From Aphidius gifuensis (Eukaryota; Arthropoda; Insecta; Hymenoptera; Braconidae): 64,000 nucleotides of DNA. The stretch lies in assembly GCF_014905175.1 (NCBI RefSeq), contig NC_057790.1:7564001-7628000 (forward strand), given 5' to 3'. The translations under genes were made by a program, and so were the position numbers. Every line of letters starts with the position of its first letter. Within the stretch, counting starts at the first letter, position 1. The notes under the pieces are model-generated. The model ran no database searches. It worked only from the letters and a program-made list of their open reading frames with translations, and was not told the origin of the DNA. Below, one piece after another: positions 1 through 13,700 of the stretch.

Positions 1-8
1 TATTGAAG

Positions 9-222
9 GTTTTTTGGATTCAACAGCAATTATCGATTGATAAAGTTTCATTTACAGCAATGAAGTTTTTTTTCAATTACTCGTCAATTTATATTGACAG
101 TAAGTATACATATATATTTTATTAACTACAGTTTTATCACGTTTTTATTAAATTTTTTTCAGATCACTGGTACCATCGTTACATATCAAATCGTTTACAT
201 GCAGTTTCTAGCAGGATATTAG
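9..222 (+). pseudogene. Gustatory receptor copy A, last two exons, frameshifted
   Basis: These are the 3' end of a sugar-type gustatory receptor whose 5' part lies outside the window. Exon 8 (9-99) encodes the VFW-QQQLSI / SFTAMKFF segment, and exon 9 (163-222) encodes the C-terminal TM7 end with the family signature TY-x5-QF, then a TAG stop. Splice sites are AAG|GTT, GTAAGT and TTTTTTTCAG|ATC. Compared with intact copies, exon 8 has one extra base in the T-run around 66-73 (91 nt instead of 90), which shifts the frame before the final TM segment. It is probably a pseudogene, although a homopolymer sequencing error is possible. Confidence 0.7.
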
Positions 223-1239
223 ATTCTGTCTGAATCTCTCATTATTAATCAAAATTTATCCATTTTTGTATTTCATTATTCGAACAACAGAAAAATATAC
301 CACACAAAATTAATACCTAAAAAAATATGTATTTTGTAAGGATTGAATTTTCTATGGAAAAAAATTGTTGATCATTTATAGCCACGATGAATTAATTATG
401 TAATATATATTCAAACTTATAAATTATCAAGTACAACCTGTACAATTAGATTAATATGAACTGTTAAAATAAAACTAGCTTTTGTTATATCGTGCAGAAA
501 GTAGTTTTAATTAATATAATAAGTAATTTTCATCATGGTTATAAGCAATTGGGACCGCAGCAAACTTTGTGTAATGGTTTTTGGATAAGCTAGATTTCTT
601 AATTTATTATTTTGTCAATTAATAAATTTCAAGCAACTATAATAAAAAAACCCACAAACTGAAAGGTTTTTCAAAAACGATCCTGACAAGAAATTGCATT
701 TGAGATTTGTCGTCAGTTTTTTTTATATTTCCTGTTTAAAATTTTGTCATTTTATATTTTTATCAACAAGTAGTTATTTAATATTTGAATTTTCAAAACT
801 GACTCAATTTAATTGAAGCTTGATACCAGCTTGAATTGAATGTATAAATAGAACCAAAAAAACCAGCGAAATGAAAAAAGTGCATTACACATTTTAATTG
901 TCTCTTTAAATAGTTTATTAAAAAAAAAAATATATGTTCGAAAAAACAAAACAATCGTGAATGCAAAAAAAGAGACAAATATACCATCAACAAGTAACAT
1001 AACATTACCAAGTTCTACGTGTGCATGCGTGTAGAACTATGTCACCAGCATGCAACCATTTTTTTAAATCTTGTTTCTGTGTAATAATAATCTCGAATAT
1101 GGATATCAAGATGTAACATTCAGAGGGCAAGGTCTATTCAATATGTATTTTACCTTTGATTTTTTTTTTAATCACTATCAACTTGCATATATAAAATATT
1201 AAAAAATGGGAGCAATCGGAGTTCTTTTTTATATTCCGA
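223..1239. other. Intergenic region between receptor copies A and B
   Basis: This is AT-rich spacer without a supported gene. Parts near 800-870 and 1045-1210 recur in diverged form at 57110-57180, 57250-57400 and 56215-56400, so this flank was duplicated along with receptor genes. The short minus-strand ORFs here are low-complexity and are not taken as genes. Confidence 0.5.
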
Positions 1240-1289
1240 TCCATGCGAATGTTGTGTAAATGAATTTAAAATGCAAACCGCTACTTTAA

Positions 1290-1445
1290 TCACACTGGTG
1301 ATCAAACCGCGGATTATAAACTATGTAATTCCCTGCTGCGATCATGTTGGTGATTAAATTGATTCTATATAAATAAATTATGGTTTAGAACTCATGTTGA
1401 TACATTACTAGCGTTTTGTTGCATGCTCACTCTTAGTTACAAACT
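1290..1445 (+). promoter_or_regulatory. Conserved upstream block of receptor B, putative promoter
   Basis: This block is shared with the same position upstream of copy C (20735-20880) and copy D (45175-45330). Shared elements are a GATCATG / GGATTATAAACTA segment, an ATAAATTATGG segment, a TTGCATG-TCAC word and an initiator-like (T)CAGTT/TTAGTT near 1431-1436, about 280 nt before the start codon. Conservation across paralogues and the arthropod-like initiator in C and D suggest the core promoter and 5' UTR. The transcription start is inferred, not shown. Confidence 0.45.
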
Positions 1446-1713
1446 GTCAAGTAGAAAATAATTTTTATTGTAAGAATCAGTACTGATAATCTATTTGATA
1501 ATTACACACATCATGAGTGCGGCAGCTGACATATTCTTTTTCCAAGACTCATTTGATGACGTTAAAACTGAAAAATATATTATTTTTATAAATATTTGTA
1601 TACGAAGTTTTTATTAGTATTGAATGGCATTGAGTCATGAAAACAAAGTTTTATACCTGGAAAAGGTGTGAAAGTTATTTCAAACGAACATTTGAAAAAT
1701 TCTATTAATAAAT

Positions 1714-4700
1714 ATGGATTATTTATGGATTAATAAAATTCAGCCATCGATTGAGCAGGGACCTTTACCAATTCATTCAATCTCATTGGACGATATCGAT
1801 ATTGAGCAACATGGAAAATTGCAAAAAGTATACTGAGAAAAAAATCTCCAACAAAAATTGTTAAAGAAACTCGATAAAAAATATCACGATATTGAACAAA
1901 CAAAAACGACCCTATGCTAATTGTCGGTATATGACGGGTATATTTAAATATTTCGAGCTTATTAAAAGACGTCAATAGTTCAATCGAGAGAGAATTCTTC
2001 TCAGTTTTCATAGATTCCGAAAATTATATTATAATTGGTGGCAGTCAGAATTTGCAACAAAATTCTTTCTTTTCTTTTATTTATTCGTTCGATACTGTTT
2101 TTTTTTTTTTATAATTAGATGAACAAAATATTTCAGCTTTAACGTTTAGTGTGAATCAAATTGATTTTTATACTTGGTATAATTTTAATGTTTGTAGTGG
2201 TTGAATAAGTATCAATGATTAACGCTGACACAGAATACAAATAATATTGAAATTTGTTGAAATGTTAGACGTTATTATATTATGAATCAGGTGAATATCG
2301 ATACCCGAAATTTAGTTTTTATTTTGTAGATCATTTTCAGATTATATTTAATTTGATTGAAAGTTAAATGAATTATTCTATTTGTTACTGGATTGCTACT
2401 GCGTCACGCAACACAACTGTAGCGTTCTCCTAGGAGGTGATTTTGTTTGAGATATATTCCTTAATGAAATTATGTGATAAGCCTCGTAAAAGAGGTGATT
2501 CACACGGTTCAAAGTTTGTAGACCAAATGAATATTGCAGGGAGGAAAAATCTCTGCCTTTTTTTTGGAATTTAGGAAAAATCGACTAAGTTCTTCGCGGA
2601 TGTTTTAGGCGTCCCTAAATTCTATGAGAGATATGACAGTGGTAATGCGATCGCAACAGTGGAAAAATTTGACCACCTTTTGTGCTAAATATTTACTAGA
2701 GATGACGTAGACTGTTGTGTTGCAGCCCGCTAGACTGAAAAAAAGTTCCCGCTGCAGGCACGATCTATTAGACCGGTAATGGTAGACCGCTACAGTAGCA
2801 GGATGTCCATGTAAATCCACAGTAAGCACCCGTATTATCTCGGTAAACTGTACTGCTGATTCAGCAGTACAGAGCACTGCTATGGCAACTGAATGCGCGC
2901 ATCTGTGTGCGCGGTCATATACGGTTCACGACTTTGACATCACTTATAGGTTAGGATTCAAATTTAGCATTTTTTAAAATGTTCAATTAAACATTTCTTT
3001 TAATGTTGAATTTAAAAATTTTTTTTCACGTTAAAAATTAAATTTTTTACATTTTTAATTTACCGTGTAATATTATTTTTATGTTATCATTATAGTTAAT
3101 GCAATTTTTTCGTTTATTCAATAAGTTAACTTATTATTATTACACGGTAAATTAAAAATGTAAATTTTTTTTTTTTTAATTCTATATTCAAATGAAATAT
3201 ATTTTTTTCAAATTCTTTATATATATTTTTTTATAATATACAAGATTTTAAAATCAATTCATATTCAATAATAATAGTAATATATAATCATATTTATTAA
3301 TAATTAAGGGATTACCTCGGCCAAATTTTGCGGTATAAGAGAGGGGATAAAGCCTATGTTTAATACATTGGTCTGAGAGCCATTGCCAACCTCGAAAAGA
3401 TGAATTTTTAATTTTTTTTTTTTCGATAAAACAATAGTTTTTTGAAATAATTTTTGTATAATAACCTAATATTATTAATCCCTGAAATATAATTGATCAA
3501 CTTTTTATCCTTTTAAACATTTATTCAATATTTAAAAAAAATGTGTAAATCGTGAAACACCGCAAAAAAAAAAAAAACAGTTGGTTGTACTGAGAGTGCG
3601 GTTGTGTTAGTGTATGATATAGCTGCTGTGGCAGTATGTGTGTATCAATGTGGGATTTATTACTGGCGTTTTTAAACCTACGCGCCACAACATGGCGGAT
3701 CACTATTCGGTGTTGCCAAGCGTACATTAGAATATAGTAGACGTCATATATACTGCTCGATTAGATGAATTTTTTCTTACTTTAATTATTAATTATAAAA
3801 AAACTAAGCTCCAAACCTCTCCAATTTTTTTTCCATACGTTTTGTTTTGTTTCACTTCATAGCCCAATAGGTTTTTTTTCACGATGTCATTATTTCGATT
3901 AAAGATATCGGTATTTTAATGGACTTTTTTTTGACAAAAATCGTATTCTCCATAAGAGCCCATGTTAAAAGTTGGCAACTTTGAAAATTAATAAAAAAAA
4001 AACGAGCTTCCAAACAATTACCAAAAAATTACATAAAATGTATCAGTATTTCAAGAATCTACTGTAAAAATTTCAAAGCATTCTCATTATTAGTGACTGG
4101 CCGAGGTAATCCCTTAATATTAATATTATACATATATACATCATTTAATTTATCGAACGAGTCTTCACGTGTCATACCCTGAGTGGAAATTTAGTTAAGG
4201 TCCTGATCAGAACCGGATCAGGGAACCTGATTTCAAATCAGAACCGGATCAGAAATCCTGTTCAGGAACGGATCAGAATGTAACGCTCTTTTTTAGGATT
4301 CTGATCAGAACCGGATCAGGAAACCTGGCCAGATTGTAGGGTGAGAGCCAGGATACCTGAACAGGAATGGATCAGGATTCCTGACTAGAATATAACCAGG
4401 AATCCTGTTCAGGAAAGGATCAGAATGTAACGCTCTTTTTTAGGATTCTGATCAGAACCGGATCAGGAAACCTGACCAGGATAACTGATCAGGAATGGAA
4501 CAGGATTCCTGATCTTAAACGGATCAAGTAATTCTAAAGAAAAATTAATTTTTATTATTTGATGTTTTGTAAATCGGTTAACTAATTTACTATATAGCAA
4601 TGTTAATGATGAAACAGGTTGAATGATAAGATTTTATATACCTAACATAACTTAAATTACCTAACCACTAGCGGGACGCGAACTCGGATCGTTCAGATTA

Positions 4701-7700
4701 CAACTACGGGCCTTAACACGCGCGGCCACGCCGTCTATCGATGATCGGATGTGATTTTTTGCTTTCATAAATTACATCAGCTAAAAAAAACTTAAATTAG
4801 AATTTGCGACCTAAATTTGACGTAAAAATAAAATATAACAATTTGTTAAATTGTCCCTTGTCATTTTGTTTTAAAATTAAAATTATAATAATAAATATTT
4901 TTCCTGATAATATTCTGGTCAGAATCTGTTCAGGAAACCTTATTCAGGATACATTCAGGTTTCCTGTTCCTTTCCTGAACAGGAAAACTGAATAAAAAAA
5001 ATTAATTTATTTGATAAATTTTTCCTGATAGTATCCTGGTCAGAATCTGTTCAGGAAACCTTATTCAGGTAACGTTCAGGTTTCCTGTTCCTTTCCTGAA
5101 CAGGAAAACTGAATAAAAAAAATTAATTTATTTGATAAATTTTTCCTGATAGTATCCTGGTCAGAATCTGTTCAGGAAACCTTATTCAGGATACGTTCAG
5201 GTTTCCTGTTCCTTTCCTAAACAGGAAAACTGAATAAAAAAAATTAATTTATTTGATAAATTTTTCCTGATAGTATCCTGGTCAGAATCTGTTCAGGAAA
5301 CCTTATTCAGGATACGTCAAGGTTTCCTGTTCTTTTCCTGAACAGGATTGGCTAAGGTTACCTGACTTAAGGAAATCGTAAGGTGTCCTGACCAGGTTCG
5401 GGTCAGGAAAGAGTCAGGCTCCCTGAATAAGGAATCCTGATCCGTTTCTGATCAGAGTTCGAGGTCAAATAGGGCATCCTGAAAATTTTTCCACTCGGGA
5501 CAGCTATTCTTTGTACCGCTCATACACCTAAACTCATCAACAGAAAAGTCTACCGCTACAGCAGCAGTGCTGTACTGCTGTGAGAGCAGTACAGAAATTC
5601 CAAGTTGGGTGTACTGCTCTGACAGCAGTCCAGCACTTCGCAGTCTACTCTACTGCTACGGCAGCAGGAACGTACCGTGCCTGCAGCGGTAACTTTTTTT
5701 TCAGTGTAGGTTAATTCTGTAGCAGATATATTTTTTACGAAAATTTATTTTATTTTTAACCTTTTAACTCTATCCATGTAGAGCAAGTACTTTCAATAAG
5801 ATAGCTGTAGAAACTTTGCCTTGAGCTTAGAAAAAGTTTCTTCAAACCCTGTAAAGCTCCCATCAAAATCAGTCTTTAAGTAAAATTGATTGACAAAAAA
5901 AAAAATTAATTATCTATCTATTTTTCTCAAAAACTTTATCTTCAAAGGAGTCGATTTAGATAAAAGCTCTAGAGCTTTCGAAGATGCACTGCAAAAACTG
6001 CGCCTTTGAATTCTAGGCACTGTTCCATTGGATTCATAGAGCACATTTTATTGAGCACTGCTCAATGATATTCAAGGAGCACTGATATCGGTCCGGTTTC
6101 TCTGTTAATTCAAAGGTACTGTATTCGTTGAGCAGCCTGAGCTATCACTTGAATCAAGAAAGAGACACTCATACACATCACATAACCTCTTTATTTCAGT
6201 GACTATTAAACAATTAACATATATATGAATGCATATACACTGTAAAAAAAAAACTCTATATTTGATAACAAAACTTCTTGAAAATAGAATTTTCGTTCTA
6301 GGAAATTTTTAGTTTTGAAAGAAGAAAAAAAGTTCTTGTTATGAATAGAAAACTTCTTGTTAAAAGACAGAAAAAATTCTTGAAACATGACAAATTTAGA
6401 TTTGAAATAAACCTAAAATAGATTTGAAAAAAGAAAAATTATCCTAGTAATGATAATAAAACTTCTTGAAATAAATGCTAAAAAGGTCTTGAATTGAGAC
6501 GCATACTTCTTAAAAAAAATCTTTTTGTTCCCACATCATGAACAACAGTTCTAAATTTTAGAACAAGGCTTCTTAGAAATAATCAAGTTGTGTCTTGAAT
6601 TGAGAACAAAAAGATTTCTATCAAGTCAAAATTAGATTCAATTCAAGAAGTAAATTACTACTGATTTAAATAAATAAAAAAATTATTTATTCAACATTAC
6701 TTTCGTTAATTACCAGAAGTACAGTGCAACTCTACATTGTAAACCATATTTTTTTTCCTAATCTAATTAGTTATGACGGGACGAAAATTTCTGTTCTCAT
6801 AAAGCACGACATTTAAGAAGAAAAATTAAATCATATTCCAATTTAAAAAAATCAAGTTTGATAATAAATACTTAAGAAAAATATGAAACTAAATGATATA
6901 AAAAAAATTAATGTAAAAAAAATTTAATAGAAAACTAATCTTTAGTCGGTATTCATTTTTTATATTATTATTATATAATTATTAAAGTAATAGAAACATC
7001 GTAAAAGAATATTTTCTTATGTCTGACAAGTTGTCTTATCATATATGTAAAAAAAAAATATGAGCAAAACATTTTCCTTTTGACTTGTTAACAAAATTAA
7101 CTTCAATTTGAATATGACGTAATCTTTCTTCTTAAATCTCGTGCTTTATGAGAACAGAAATTTTCGTCCCGTCATGTACATGCGTTCGTGGCTCGGTGGG
7201 GAAGTCGATAGGTTTAAGATATCGTGGTTTGCGTCGGTCAAGGGTTCGGTTTCCCTCATAGGTAATTAGTTTAGGAAAAAAAATATGGTTTACAATGTAG
7301 AGTTGCACTGTACTTCTGGTAATTAACGAAAGTAATGTTGAATAAATAATTTTTTTATTTATTTAAATCAGTAGTAATTTACTTCTTGAATTGAATCTAA
7401 TTTTGACTTGACAGAAATCTTTTTGTTCTCAATTCAAGACACAACTTGATTATTTCCAAGAAGCCTTGTTCTAAAATTTAGAACCGTTGTTGATGAAGTG
7501 AGAACAAAAAGATTTTTTTTAAGAAGTATGCGTCTCAATTCAAGACCTTTTTAGCATTCATTTCAAGAAGTTTTATTATCATTACAAAGATAATTTTTCT
7601 TTCTTCAAATCTATTTTAGGTTTATTTCAAATCTAAAACTGTCATGTTTCAAGAAATTTTTTGTCTTTTAACAAGAAGTTTTCTATTCATAACAAGAACT

Positions 7701-10700
7701 TTTTTTTTTTTTCAAATTCAAAAATTTCTTAGAACAAAAGTTCTATCTGGTAGAACTTTTTTTTTTCAGTGTATATGTTAAATATTCGATAAAATCAATA
7801 ACTAAAGATATATAGATCATTTATAATAATTTATAAATATATATTTATGATGTAAATATCATTACGCACTGAGAAAAAAAATTGCTGTTCTTGAAAAAAA
7901 ATTTTCTTCATATTAGCAAATTTTTTCTTGGAACTTTTTTGTCTTAAGTTGAAAAAAAAAATAATGTGAGCGAAAAATAATAATTTTTTTTTTTTTTTAA
8001 TTAAAAAATGTATTTTTTCAACTTTTGATTATTTATTAATTTAACTTGAGACAACAATCATTCAAGTTGAGAAAAAAAAACATATTTAAGTTGAGTGAAT
8101 AATGATATAAATAGAGCAAATTTTGATTTTATTTTAGCAAATTTTCTCTCAACTTGATCGCTCGCTGCTTCAAATTGAATGACTCGTCTTTCAAATTAAG
8201 GTATATGTCATTTTATTTTAGCAAATTTTTTCTCAAATTGATTGTTTGTTGCTTTGATTTAATTGTCAAGTAACTTTAATTAACAAATATTTTACATAAA
8301 AAAAATCAATACTGTTTTGAATTGAGGCATATGTTATTTTATTTTAGCAAATTTTCTCTCAACTTGATCGCTCGTTGCTTTAAATTGAATGACTCTTCTT
8401 TCAAATTGAGGGTTATGTCATTTCATTTTAGCAAATTTTTTCTCAAATTGATCGTTTGTTGCTTTAATTTAATTCTAAAGTTATTTTAATTAATAAATAT
8501 TTTACATAAAAAAAATCAATATTGTTTTGAATTGAGGGTTATGTTATTTCATTTGAGCGAATTTTCTCTCTACTTGAACGCTTGTTGCCTTAAATCGAAT
8601 GACTTGTCTTTCAAATTGAAGTATATGTCATTTTTTTTTTGCAAATTTTTCCTCAAATCAAAAGACAAAATATCCTTAAGTTTATCACAAGTTTTCTTAA
8701 ATTAATTCTATATTTTAAAAAAAAAAAAAATAATTTGTCTCAAATTGAAAAAAAATATTTTCTCAAAACAAGACATTTTTTCTCAAATTATTATTTTTTT
8801 TTCCAACTTAAGACAAAAAAATTCCAAGAAAAAATTTGCTAAACTGTAGCAATTTTTTTTCTCAGTGCGTGACAGATATAGAAGTACAAATAGAGAGAGA
8901 GAAAAAATAAAATGTAGTTGTGTCTGCGCATGCTTTCGAAACACCAAAATCTGCTCAACAAATATATACCTAGGTACAGAACCAAGAAATGAAAGGAACA
9001 ACGTTAGCGGAGCAGTGCTCCATTAATCCAATGGAACAGTGCCTAGAATCCAAAGGCGAAGTTTTTGAAGTGTGACTAATTTTATTTGTTTATTAGTGAA
9101 TTAATGAGTATTTAAATAAAGAATAGAATAAATAAATAAATAAATAAACACACTTACCCACCACGTACCTGCATTTTGATAATTTATTGACAATTGATCT
9201 TTCACTCCCAAAAGTTTTTAATTCTACTTTAATTGCAATATTAAAACAGTTGAACGTCTTGCAAAACTTCGAAAATTTCTGTCAATGAGAATAACAAATA
9301 AATTATATATATATATATTTATATATATTATATGTATATATATTTGATTTTGCTACCAAAAAAACTTTCCGTGCATTTAGGTTAAAAAATTTGTATACAA
9401 AATTACTATTTTACAGGATAAAGAGAATTTTTGGAATATTATGAAACCAATTATTGCTGTTTCACAAGTTTTTGGAAATTTTCCAATAAATGGCATGCGA
9501 AATTCAACACCAGATAAATATGTTTTTAAATTTCCATCATTTGTTACAAGCTACTCTTTGATGATTATTTCTTTTATGGGTATTGCTTTTGCTGCAGCTT
9601 TAAATCGAGCAATTCATTCAATGAAAGGTGAAACTCTCACTTTTAGTTCACATTCTGGATATTTTCAATTGTACATATGATCAAATCTTTTATTTTTATT
9701 TTTTCAGGCAAATTCATGTGGAAGTTGTCGAACACCGTTTTTTATGGATACAATTTGTTAGTGTTGCTTTTAATATTTTTTAAAACACCGTCCTGGATTA
9801 AATTGCAAATGAATTGGATACGTGTTGAAGAAAAATTTGACAGGTAAATATTTTTCAAACTTATTTCTATCCGTTTTCAATATTTTTAAAAGCTAATAGT
9901 GTTCCGTAAGATACTTATAAAATCGGTCCATTCATGTCACTTTTTGTTATTTTGCGATAAGTTTTGAACATCTGAATCAAATTGGCTTTTAAAAAGTTCA
10001 ATACGTTTTTTTTTCGTTCCGAAAACGACGTAACCCAGGTAGGATCCCACAAGGGTAAACGGCCATGCCAGGCTTGTTACAAGCTTGTGTTTCCTACCCT
10101 TGGTGGACTAGAATGTGCCTAGCTTGGCACAGAGAATTTTTCCAGTCATTGCACAAGACTTGTTAATCTAGGCTTGTACCAAGCCTGTGTCGATTGTTAT
10201 TTCCAAGCCTCACACAAGGTTAAAAATTCCAAGCTCGTGTCAAGCTTGTATTTACAGTCATTGCACAAGACTTGTTATTCCAGGCTTGTACCAAGCCTGT
10301 GACAATCGTTAATTCCAAGCCTCACACAAGGTTAAAAATTCAAAGCTCGTATCAAGCCTGTATTTACAGTCATTGCACAAGACTTGCTAGTCCAGGCTTG
10401 TACCAAGCCTGTGTCAATCGGTCATTCCAAGCCTTAAACAAGGTTGAAAATTCCAAGCTCGTGTCAAGCCTGTATTTACAGTCATTGCACAAGACTTGTT
10501 AGTCCAGGCTTGTACCAAGCCTGTGTTAATCGTTAGTTCCAAGCCTCACACAAGATTAAAAATTTCAAGGTTGTGTCAAGCCTGTTTTTCCAGTCACTAG
10601 ACAAGCCTTGTTAATCCAGGCTCGACACAAGACTGTCCCCTTGATTTTTCCCACCCTCACACGACCCTCGTAATATAGCCTTGTTTCAAGCTGGTGCCCA

Positions 10701-13700
10701 TTGTTTCACCAAGCCCGACACGAGACTTGACTTATGCATATATTTAACTCAAAAAAAAAAATTATAGTAATTAGATATATAAATTTAATATAAATTTCAA
10801 ATAAAAATTATCAGGCTTTGACTATTGTGTGAGGCATTCGCGAGGACTGTGTGTTTAGTCTCAATAGAATTTATTTATATAAAAAATTTTGACGACCACT
10901 TTTATCAATACCCCGATGGTTGACATGATAGTGCATTGGACTTCCACGTGAGAAGCCCCGGATCGATCCCGCGTCGCGTCCCTAGTTTTTCGTTCAATTA
11001 TTATCGTTTAATAGAATTGTCTGAATTAAAAAATAATAATGTCGGAATTATTAAATTAACAATAATAATAGATTAACCATAGTAATTTATTTATATTTTT
11101 TTTAAAATTGTTTTTGGAAGCTTGAGTCAAGCCCGAGGCACAAGCCTTGGCACAAGGCTGGAATACGAGTCTTGACACGAGGCTGGGACACGAGCCTTGG
11201 CACAAGGCTTGTCATCAAGCTTGTAACATAGGCACATTTCCAATCACTTAACAACCTTGGCACAAGCTTGTAGCACAAGCTAGACACAAGCATGTGAGCC
11301 TTGTGGACAAGCTTGTGCCAGGCCTGGCACAATCGTTTACTCCTACCTGGGAACTTTTTTTATTTCAAAGTTTGGGCCTTATTTAATTTTTCATTGACAT
11401 TTTGGTACACGGCCCAAATTTAAAAATTATCATATAAATTTGAATTAAGTATCAGCTAACAACACTTCGTAAGTAGGGTTAGTCGACGTCACGAATTTTT
11501 GATTGCTCAATAACTTACTTATTATCAAATATAAATTAAAACTAAAATTACTTTCCTTATTAATATCGATATTTCCCTATCCAATGAGCCTAGCCTCGAA
11601 TTTTTCCGATAAATAGTAAAATAGATATGAGAACCCGTAAAAGCCAGGTACAAGATTTGACTAAAAAATAAATATTTTGTCAAAATTGCCCCATTCTGCA
11701 TTTTTCTCTTTCTTGCGTTCACCGTGTCAATTTACTCTCGCCTTATATTGTAGAACATATAAATATGCGTATATATGTATACATATTCACACATATGCAT
11801 GCATAAGCGCGCTTGCGTATTAGCCGGGATAAGTCGGCGCGTATTTGTTTCTTTTAAATAATTTTTTATAATTTTATTCCTTTAAAAATCAAAAAATTAA
11901 GATCTTCTCCAGAATAGTTTTTTTACATATTGCGATTATTTAAACAAAAGAAGTGAAATAACATCAAAACAAAAATTCTTAATTTTTATATACAAAAGTA
12001 ACTCATTTTTCCCCTTTTTAATAAACAAAATATGTGAAATAAAAATATATGAATAAAAAAAATTAGGTTGAAGAATTTTTGTTTTGATGTTACACAGTAA
12101 AAAAAAGTTGGTAATTCGTTTGTAATTTGTAGACTTTAGTCGTTTGTCAAATTTTTGTTTGTTAATTTAACAAAAAAAAATTTGTAAAATCTTTTGACAA
12201 GTTTTATTTGTTAATTTTACAAACAAAAAATTTGTAAAATATTTTTACACACTCCGTTTGTTAATTTTACAAACTCTGTTTGTTAATTTTACAAACTCTG
12301 TTTGTTAATTTTACCAACAAAAAATTTGTAAAATGTTTTTACAAACTCTGGTTGTTAATTTTACAAATTTTTTTGTGTTAAATTGGCTCGAAGCATATAT
12401 AAATGAAGATTTAATGTAAAAATAAGTAGAATATTTGAAAAAATAATAAAATTTACGTATCAAAAAATATTATATAAATGAATAGACATTTATTTTTTTG
12501 CTTGCACAAAAAAAAAAAAATTTAACAAAAAGTATTTGTAAAATTAACAAACAGCTGTTTGTAAATTTCATTTTACAAACAAAAATTTGTAAAATTAACA
12601 AACAGTTATTTGTAGACCTAATTTAACAAATAAAATGTTTGTTAAATTAACAAACGTTTTGTTGGTGGACCTAAATTAACAAACTGAATTTGTTAATTTT
12701 ACCAACTATTTTTTACTGTGTATTTATTAAGATAAATAATCATGAATAATATTACTTGAATAATTTTTACAACATTTTTGCATGTATAATACACAATTTT
12801 TTGAAGATTTAAATTCCCTGCAAAAATACATGCCATAAGTCGAGGCTAGGTGTACACAGTAAAAAAAAGTTGGTAATTCGTTTGTAATTTGTAGACTTCA
12901 GTTGTTTGTCAAATTTTTGTTTGTTAATTTAACAAAAAAAAATTTGTAAAATCTTTTGACAAATTTTATTTGTCAATTTTACAAACAAAAAATTTGTAAC
13001 ATATTTTTACAAACTCTGTTTGTTAATTTTACAAACTCCGTTTGTTAATTTTACAAACAAAAAATTTGTAAAATGATTTTACAAACTCCGTTTGTTAATT
13101 TTACCAACAAAAAATCTGTAAAATGTTTTTACAAACTTCGTTTGTTAATTTTACAAATTTCGTTTGTTAATTTTACAAATTTTTTTTTGTAAAATTAATT
13201 TGTAACATATAAATGAAAATTTAATGTAAAAATAAGAAGAATATCTGAAAAAATCTTGCATACGGTCGGATTGAGTCGGACGATGTGTGTTTTTATAAGC
13301 AGTTGATAATAGACAACACGTGAAGTATTTTTTTTCTTCAAAAACAAATAAATAATTATTAAATTATAATTATAATAAATCAATAATTCGTGTTTTCAAT
13401 GACTTCATCAAGTAAGTTAATTTAAAGTGATTTATAAATCCCTTCAAGATTATTTATAAATGTTATTTTATATTTTTAATTAATTCTTAATTAATAACAT
13501 AATAACAATATGCTTGTTGACAATATTTTCGAAGCTACTTACTTGATAATTAATTAATTGTTAAATATCAGGTAATATTGTAAGAATATAAATGGATTAG
13601 AAGAATTTCCTTATCAATATCAATTCTCGAATGTGTTTTTATTATTGTTCAGTATAAAAATGAAAAAAAATGGGTACAGCTATCAGAGCATTTTACATAT

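Larger units (their letters stand above)
4177..5499. mobile_element. CCC-type TIR element built from CCTGATCAGG-like words
   Basis: Ends are CCCTGAGTGGAAATTT and, inverted, TTTTTCCACTCGGG, related to the element at 46079-47669. The body is an array of words around CCTGATCAGG / CCTGAACAGG. The right half has an exact-period tandem repeat, and a tRNA-like module sits in the middle. There is no exact target duplication at the right edge (TA left, AC right). Confidence 0.7.
2733..5706. mobile_element. CACTG-type TIR element with AGCAGTAC motif, carrying two nested elements
   Basis: The left end (G)ACTGAAAAAAAGTT-CCGCTGCAGGCACG and right end CGTGCCTGCAGCGGTAAC followed by TTTTTTTTCAGTG are inverted copies. 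TA flanks both sides (2731-2732 and 5707-5708), giving a 2-bp target duplication. The inner arms repeat the words AGCAGTAC and CTACTGCT. No coding capacity is seen. A TTAA element (3308-4113) and a CCC-type element (4177-5499) are inserted within it. The two split arms total about 0.8 kb. Confidence 0.65.
5987..9072. mobile_element. CACTGCAAAAACTGCGCC element, interrupted by two nested elements
   Basis: TIR CACTGCAAAAACTGCGCC... with inner words GAGCACTGCTC; the right end is the inverted copy ending in AGTG. 2-bp flanks are TG on both sides. An uninterrupted reverse-oriented copy at 38842-39402 (561 bp) serves as empty-site reference and shows that 6238-7771 and 7867-8867 are later insertions. 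It is non-coding; the ORF at 8783-9001 lies partly in its arm and recurs in the other copy, so it is not treated as a gene. Confidence 0.8.
10034..11351. mobile_element. CCCAGGTAGGA TIR element built from CAAGCTTG-like words
   Basis: Ends CCCAGGTAGGA and TCCTACCTGGG, flanked by AA on both sides. The body is a dense array of CAAGCTTG/CAAGCCTGTG words, in tandem units on the left and the inverted orientation on the right, with a tRNA-like module between. It lies in intron 3 of receptor B. The apparent ORFs (10272-10502, 11102-11332) are translations of the repeat and are rejected as genes. Confidence 0.8.

Noticed and set aside
8783..9001. Minus-strand 72-codon ORF that also occurs at 38831-39076
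   Set aside because: Shared because both are copies of the same non-coding MITE; no protein motif.
10272..11332. ORFs of 76 codons with repeated Tyr/Gln/Ala-Cys patterns
   Set aside because: They are translations of the CAAGCTTG tandem array within a transposon, with a 112-bp period.
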